Assembly (NCBI GenBank): GCA_030248065.1 | Contig: JASAMV010001302.1 | Coordinates: forward strand, 1 to 64,000 | Reading direction: 5' to 3' | Source of the DNA: Rhynchonema sp. JSB1_4 | Lineage: Eukaryota > Nematoda > Chromadorea > Monhysterida > Xyalidae | DNA: 64,000 bases | Part shown: positions 57,895 through 64,000 of the stretch, piece after piece | How positions within the stretch are numbered: position 1 is the first letter of the stretch | Layout: every line of letters begins with the position of its first letter | The notes under the pieces: model-generated | What the model was told of the DNA's origin: nothing | Seen by the model: the letters and a program-made list of their open reading frames with translations, nothing else | Databases searched by the model: none | Position numbers and translations under genes: made by a program

Positions 57895-60886
57895 GTTTCT
57901 CGACTCTGTTTGTTTTGAGTGTCTCAGTTTGACACAAGCAGCGTTTTGCCGACTAATCGAGTTATTAATGTCTGGAACAGGACAAACATACATTGTACCG
58001 CAGCTTGAATCAAGCAGTCTATACTCCCTTTACAGTGACAGACGTAATCACTGACTATAAAGAACATTCGCTGGACAACGGTGATTGGAAGCCAAGGTAC
58101 ATACTATCGTTCAGCAGCATGTGCAGAGATTCACCAGAGATTTATGTAAGAAACGAGACTGTACTGTCTTTTGGATTTGGATCATACTCTTGTGTGAAAT
58201 GAACCTTGCAAATCACTGGAAACAGTATAATTACCTGCTATGAACACCCGGTAGATTCCCAAATCTGAAGAGAGTGCCTTTATCAACGACACAGAACAAT
58301 GAATATTTTCTATTATGGACGAAAATGCCAATTCACTGTGTAGATGGTAGGCTGTACAACTCATGTGTTGAAATCAGATCAAACCCAGATCAAGATCAGC
58401 AACTGTGAAAGTATGCAAATATCATCGTAGTCCAGAAATTTATTACTTGAATTGAATAACAAAAAACGAGCAGGTGTGCAAAGAAGCAAAACTGATCATT
58501 CTGACGGACGAAGCGTCTTGTGTACGTGACAAGTGATGGCTTTTGTGTGCAAACAAAGCGTGAAAATCGAAATACGATGGGGGGGGGTGAATCTGCCAAA
58601 AACGCTGGTGAACTTCAGACCCTTAACAACAAACGCCAACAACAACATGAATAATTAGGCCGCGGGAGGGGTGTCCTGTTTGTGCCAACCTATGTATGTA
58701 GGGTACATAGATTTACACTTACATTAAGTACAGTACGGTCGCTCAGATTGTACTACATATATGTCGCGTGACAGTTTTGAAAATACACTGACAACGCATA
58801 ACGCAAATGCGGGTATGGACTTGAGAGTCGAGAGAGGGTATTCTGTACGGCCGGCTTTTGCAGTGATAATAATAACCATAATAAGCGACACACAGTCATA
58901 GCCTGGCACCAGACCGCACAGATGGGCGAGTTGTCGGCTACATACCGCGCTGACGGGCACCGCCCCGACAAATGGACATCTATGGCATAGACACAAACGA
59001 CACGCCCGGACACCACAAGCAAAAATCGATTCACAAGCACCCTCTCTTTCTGCATGGGTGGAATTCTCGAAACGGTGTAACCGTCCGCTCGGTGTAAAGG
59101 TCGGTGCAAGCTCAGTCGAAAGCTCGATGTAAGAAACTTCGGTGTCAACGAGTCCGACCAGTTCACTAGTTGACACCGAACTTTCTTACACCAAGCGTTC
59201 GGCCGTTTACACCCACCTGATATTTAGACGGTTTCGAAAATTCCTCCCTATGTCTCTATCTCACTTTCGCGTGTGCTGATGTGCAGAGCGTTTATTTGAT
59301 CTAACATACATACGTAATTATTATGCTATGCGGACAAACTTATTCTGTCGCAGCACTTTGATTGCAGCGGGTTTCAAGATCGATGTCGGATACTGTAGAT
59401 TAGAAGAGGCTTCATGTTTTACTGATCTTACAACAACATGCAGAGTACAGGTATCAAGTATACCAAGAATCAATTAACGAAGATAATATGCATTGAGATT
59501 ATTATGATCTCAGTCTCAGCAGCACAGCGCAACACCATACGCCCATTCGGAAATCAGCTTGCACGAAACTCAAATAGCTACGTAGTACGCATTATGTATA
59601 CGTGAGCAAGGTTTGTGTTATGAAGAAACGCCCCGTTTGTGAAGCCACAGAAAAGTTTGTGTGACTCATGGGCCGACAGATGCAAGTGTCGCTGTGTGCC
59701 TTTTCGAAGCAAATACTGATCGTAAAAACTTGTTTTCCCCGATCCTTGACAATAAAGGTCCGCTTTTTGGTCAAAGTGAACTCAACGGACACTAAACGCC
59801 AAATCTAACTTTTTCGCGGATGGAAAAGACGGGTGTAAGCGCTGAGCGTGTATAAACGCCGGATGCCAAACCTTGGGTGGTTTGTGTGAAGTCCGCACGG
59901 CTGTGACATATGTACATACATACCAACAAGAGGTAGGCATAGGTTATGTGCTGTACCTTTGTGTGTTTTGCGAGTGTGCGGTGTGCGGTGGGTCCGCATC
60001 TTTCAAGTCGGGGATAGACATGTTGTTGAAACGTTGCCAAAATGTTTTGTGTGACGCGGGCGCAAGTATAATGCGCCTCTGTGTGCGAGGCCTGTGTGGC
60101 GCTCACGAGTTGCGTAATTTCAGTGCAGAGAGCTCGCGCCAAGCAGCTACTATACAGCTACTGGTATGTCGTCAGCACCAAAGCAAAGACGTGTAACGAA
60201 ACTGTGTTTGTGTGTCTCACACCCAGAACGGCGCCCCAAGAAGAATGAAGAAAAGAAAGGCATCACTCCTTCCTTCTCGCAATAAAGCTGCAACTTGTGA
60301 GCTCTTACATTTATCTCGCTTTCACGGCTTGTGCAGTCGCAGATAGAAAGAAGACACATAGCGGGGCAGGAAGTACAAGGGACAAGAATACTGTTGAAGC
60401 GGCGTGAAAAGCAAGGAAATACATATGTAGGTACAAGCTATAATAAGGCCATCACCTCGATACTTTCATGACACACCTGTTGTACTCGTGCTTCGTGCTC
60501 GTGCATGACAAACATTGCTTTACTTGCAGGCATTGTACAAGACCAAAGCCGCTCATGAACTGCACAACACTGAATGGTTGCCAAATGATAGCTGCCGGGC
60601 TCACGGCATGTCTGTCTTGCTGCCGGTGAGCCCGCCCGGCACTGCCAACCGCTCAAACACAGTTATGCACATACATGTACACGCACACTAGCAGTGCCAT
60701 GCTGTGGTGAACCATGTATTGGGCGCCATGTGACTACACCACACAAGCAAGCAAGATCAATACGGTACAGTACGTGCAACGTAAAACTTTGGAGGCTTTA
60801 TTTTTTGTACTTGTCGTACAGCACAGTGTGTATGCACCTATACGTATCTTAGATGTCTCGGTACCTGACGTATGCGCACATATGTA
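57895..60886. other. Gene-free region upstream of UBALD
   Basis: Presumed UBALD promoter side, then intergenic DNA. It holds only the foldback at 59056-59248. No exon or RNA gene is supported. Confidence 0.45.
59056..59248. repeat. Short foldback element
   Basis: The ends GGGTGGAATTCTCGAAACGG and, reverse-complemented, GGGAGGAATTTTCGAAACCG enclose a mirrored interior with GGTGTAA, GGTGTCAA and AACTTTCTTACACC words around a centre near 59164 (GTTCACTAGTTGAC). Total length is about 193 bp. It overlaps a 150-codon minus-strand ORF (58724-59176), which is therefore not treated as a gene. Confidence 0.6.
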
Positions 60887-61144
60887 CAGTACCAGCTGCA
60901 ACTCTGGGTAAAGTCTGCCTTTACGCGTGCGTACGCATGCACGCCTTTGACGCCTGCACACACAAAAGTATAGGGGCCGAATGCACCGCGTGCACTGCGT
61001 GCACAGTGTTGAAGCGGTCAAAGGCGTGCACCGCTGGTGCTGGGTGGTTATACATTGTGCACGCAGGCGTCAAAGGCGTGCATGCGTACGCACTCGTGCT
61101 GCATGCGTACATGCAGAATTCACCCAAAGTTGCAGCTGGTGCTG
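60887..61144. repeat. Miniature CAGTACC-ended element, copy 3
   Basis: 258 bp bounded by CAGTACCAGCTGCAACTCTG and TTGCAGCTGGTGCTG, with TA on both sides (60885-60886, 61145-61146). The interior repeats GGCGTCAAAGGCGTGCA and CATGCGTACGCA words, several in both orientations, suggesting internal expansion as in the GTGCACGC blocks of the long relative. Confidence 0.82.
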
Positions 61145-61146
61145 TA

Positions 61147-62340
61147 CCTTAGTGCATAATTCCTAGCTGACAGACTAAACACTGTAAATAGAGCTAGTCA
61201 TGGCCCATGGGATACCTATACCTATGCAAACTTGCATACATCTGCGTAGACATGCAGATAGAGCATAAAAATGTCAGTTGCACGACTGCGAAACTGTAAG
61301 AAATAAAAAAGCTCGCACATTTTAACTATAATGTAATTTGAAACTGACATTTTGATCAGGCCTCATACAATACAACTTCAGATAGAAATCTCGAATCAAG
61401 CAAAAATTGACTGATTCCGGGGAGGCCCGGCTCAGTACAGCGAGCTAAAAATAAGGAAGCAGCGCCCCGAGAACGAGAGCCTTGGGCCGCTGCGGCGCAC
61501 GCAGAATTAGCTGACGCACACAAATGCGGCGCTTTATGTTGCGACATTGAGTACCACAAAACCAGTAATGATATATTAAATTAGTCAGAAGAGTACCGAA
61601 TAAACGCCCATTGATACAATAGGTCCATGACGCTTGTGTTGGAATCAGGAAGGCAAATGGCACACTCGAAATGTGAGCATGCCATTCAGTTGCTGGCTGA
61701 TAGATTTATGCGCGTGGACACCACGATTTGATTCGACCCGATGCTGTGTCCCGAGCGGTTGTACCTATACATAGTGCCCCCATGTAATGTGGTATACGTT
61801 ATTGCCACGACGTTTACTGGCTTGCTTGACCATGGCTGTGTACCGTGGCCAATCTGTCGGGGCTAAATGAGGCTTTAATGTCTGGCACTAGGGTACGTAC
61901 CTACACCTAGTGTACATGTTGAAACAGCAACAAATAGTGTCTTGTTGAAAAAAACGACAGAAACATGTACGTATACATCGCTTGGGCTCGGGCCTAACCG
62001 AAGGAAGGGTCGCGGCCTTTTTCTCCGTTGCTTGGCTCCTCACATTCCTCCTTGGAGATTCGCTTTGTAGGAGGAGGGTCCTTATACGAAATAATTGTCA
62101 ATAAGAAGGAGGACCACAAATTGAAGTAAGGAGGATGAACAGAGTGGGGAACCACACCAACTTGCGTACAACCACTCATCACACGGTGGAGCGGACGAGA
62201 GGAGATGCTTTATATTGTACCAAATTTGTAAATTTTGGGCATACTTTATGGTGAGGATAAAAGCATGGAAAGAAGAGAAGAGAAGAGAAAAGAAAAAAAA
62301 AAACATTAAGTTTCGAAAGTTTTTTTAACTCATGGCTAGC
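61147..62340. other. Gene-free region
   Basis: No supported exon or RNA gene. A purine run (GAAGAGAAGAGAAGAGAAA, about 62270-62303) lies immediately before the G-depleted tract. Confidence 0.45.
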
Positions 62341-63344
62341 TCCGTGACGGCCTAAAAATCCATTAATTCGCTAATTATTTTACATTCATCCCAGTATACA
62401 AATAACATATTATTATAAGAAAAAATTAGACATATTTTTATACCATCCTCCCATCCATTTATTTTGCCCCCCCACTGTTTATCTATAATACTACTTTCAC
62501 AGCTATTAAAATTATCCACCAATATATAGTAGTTACTTATATATAAATACCCACATTTACCTTCATCAAGCAAAAAATTATTTTTTACTTACTTTATACC
62601 TCACTCTTTTACTTTAATTCTCTTTTTTTATACAAAGATATTTACTTTATATATATCTCTATTCTTTTTCTATCTTTTTACCACACACTGTAATACTCTA
62701 TCACAATACCATATACACACATATATTTTATCTTCTCACCTTCTTTTTCTTTTTATCTTCTTATTTTTTTTGTTTTATCTTTTTCGTTTCATCATACCAC
62801 TCTACTTTTTATTAGCCACCACCTCTCATACTACCTTTTTTTACTTCCTTCTCATACTCCTACACACACTGATAACAAACAAAGAATATACTGACATACT
62901 CCATTCTCTTCATCTCCCACATCTTTCAACTCAAATTATCAATTCCACACATTAACTTTCTTACTTTTTTCTTTCTCTTTCTTTCCCACATACTCCAATA
63001 TCACACACACTTCTATAAAATACTTCATACTTCTCCATCATACAACTATTCCTATCAATATTATTTTCTTTTCTTTCCTTTCCCCACTCTAATCTTTTCC
63101 TAATAAACATATTCTTTATTTTCTTACACCTTTTTCTTCACACTTCTCTCAAACCCTTTAAAAACTCTTTTTAAAAATTCCTTTTTACATTTCTCCCCAT
63201 TTAGATAATTTCTCATATAAGTTATCCAACTTTTAATCCTATCCCTTTTTTTTCATATTTTCTTCTTTAATAATATTTTTTCAAACCTATCTACATAATA
63301 TTAACATTTTTCCACACTCCCTCTTCTCCATATCCCTTAAAACC
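62341..63344. other. Strand-asymmetric G-depleted, T/C/A-only tract
   Basis: About 1 kb in which the plus strand is almost entirely T, A and C. From 62894 to 63203 there are 310 consecutive bases without a G. Only two Gs (63204 and 63221) occur between 62894 and 63344. The tract ends abruptly at ACCGCGCTATGCTG (63342 onward), where composition returns to normal. It is not a simple tandem repeat; the C, T and A order looks irregular. No ORF product here is recognisable. Confidence 0.85.
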
Positions 63345-63466
63345 GCGCTATGCTGTTTTTTGCTAGCGAGACGAACCAGTAAGTGCAGCGTCACTGAGGG
63401 TGTTGTATACCTGGACCTGAACTGGACCTACAAATCTTTTAACATAACAATAATAATGCACATGTA

Positions 63467-63796
63467 TAGTCCATCCACCAGCTCATGGCACTTTGTGTTG
63501 CTGCTGGCCGACTTGTTCCCTTCCTCCACGTTCTAATGAAAGAGAAATTAAGTTTCCGAAAAAAAAATATTTTTGCTCCTGAACTGCTGTTTTTATGAAA
63601 TCGACGTGTTTTATAGATTTTAATTTAATTTAATTTTAAATTTGATCGTTCTCAATCGTTTTCAACACATTTTATTATTTTTTAGTTTTTTTTTTGCAAA
63701 ATCACTCACACTCAATTTCTCTTTCATTAGAACGTGGAGGAAGAGACCAAACCAGCCAGCAGCAACACAAAGTGCCATGAGCTGGTGGACGGACTA
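63467..63796. repeat. MITE with TAGTCCATCC termini, copy B
   Basis: 330 bp, full-length relative of 30489-30815, with the same ~90-bp terminal inverted repeats and AT-rich core. TA flanks are at 63465-63466 and 63797-63798. It differs from copy A by scattered substitutions and small indels in the core A/T runs. Confidence 0.88.
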
Positions 63797-64000
63797 TACA
63801 TGTATCTTGCAGTGTCACAGCGGCAACATGCCCTGTGGAGGATTGCGATTACCGCTTTATTTTTGGAGAGAGTCATGCTATGCAGCAATGATGATGGTCT
63901 GTCTGAGCGTGCCATCGACAGGAAATAAAAATTAGTTGGATGGAGGTGCTTAAAGGGTGTGTCAAACGTCACCCAACAGCGCACATTCTTGCTTGGAAAT

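Noticed and set aside
58724..59176. 150-codon minus-strand ORF beginning MSTSELVGLVDTE
   Set aside because: Its first third lies in the foldback 59056-59248, and the remainder has no domain or splice support.
62770..62955. ORF in the G-depleted tract, considered as a mitochondrial protein remnant
   Set aside because: It is hydrophobic because the tract is T-rich. I could not match it to any mitochondrial protein, so a nuclear mitochondrial copy is only one of several possibilities.
1..64000. CRISPR arrays, bacterial operons, rRNA or intact tRNA genes
   Set aside because: No regularly spaced direct repeats with unique spacers, no ribosome-binding-site-led operons and no full cloverleaf were found. 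Spliced animal genes make prokaryotic origin untenable.

Overview
This window is animal nuclear DNA. Genes are interrupted by short GT-AG introns, long stretches hold no gene, and there is a heavy load of small TA-flanked inverted-repeat transposons. Gene content suggests a nematode or a close ecdysozoan relative. It includes a ~940-residue Patched-related (PTR) protein and a tandem array of intronless glutamate-receptor-like genes that have no N-terminal receptor domain. The species cannot be named from the sequence.

Layout. 1-882 (+): the last two exons of a SLC39A9/ZIP9 zinc transporter. 955-2417: two adjacent large foldback repeats. 3294-12194 (-): five tandem, single-exon ionotropic-receptor-like genes of about 400 codons plus a decayed sixth copy at 4985-5690. 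13195-18281 (-): a complete 10-exon PTR gene of 942 residues; every exon phase closes. 18282-29077: no host gene seen; it holds two MITEs and a 2.57-kb Tc1-like element with ~350-bp terminal inverted repeats, a transposase remnant and a Gln/Pro-rich ORF. 29078-49502 (+): one large gene, certain from 43082 and possibly reaching back through candidate exons at 40169 and 29078. It encodes a very acidic Glu/Ala-rich protein ending in a basic coiled coil with two AFQAWLERKR modules. 52959-57894 (-): a 4-exon UBALD (FAM100) homologue of 178 residues with a 4-kb intron. 57895-64000: no host gene; MITEs, a foldback, and a strand-asymmetric tract containing 310 consecutive bases without G.

The neighbours do not look functionally linked. 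The receptor-like array is a local gene-family expansion. The PTR gene is transcribed in the same direction directly upstream of it. The acidic coiled-coil gene and UBALD converge. At least four mobile families recur: CAGTACC-ended elements (one long copy carrying transposase remains plus three miniature copies), CCGGAG-ended, TAGTCCRTCC-ended, and hAT-like GGATCC-ended elements. Several copies lie inside introns. Exon models for the ZIP9, PTR, acidic and UBALD genes were built by hand from splice signals, reading frame and phase agreement; no transcript or database evidence was available.
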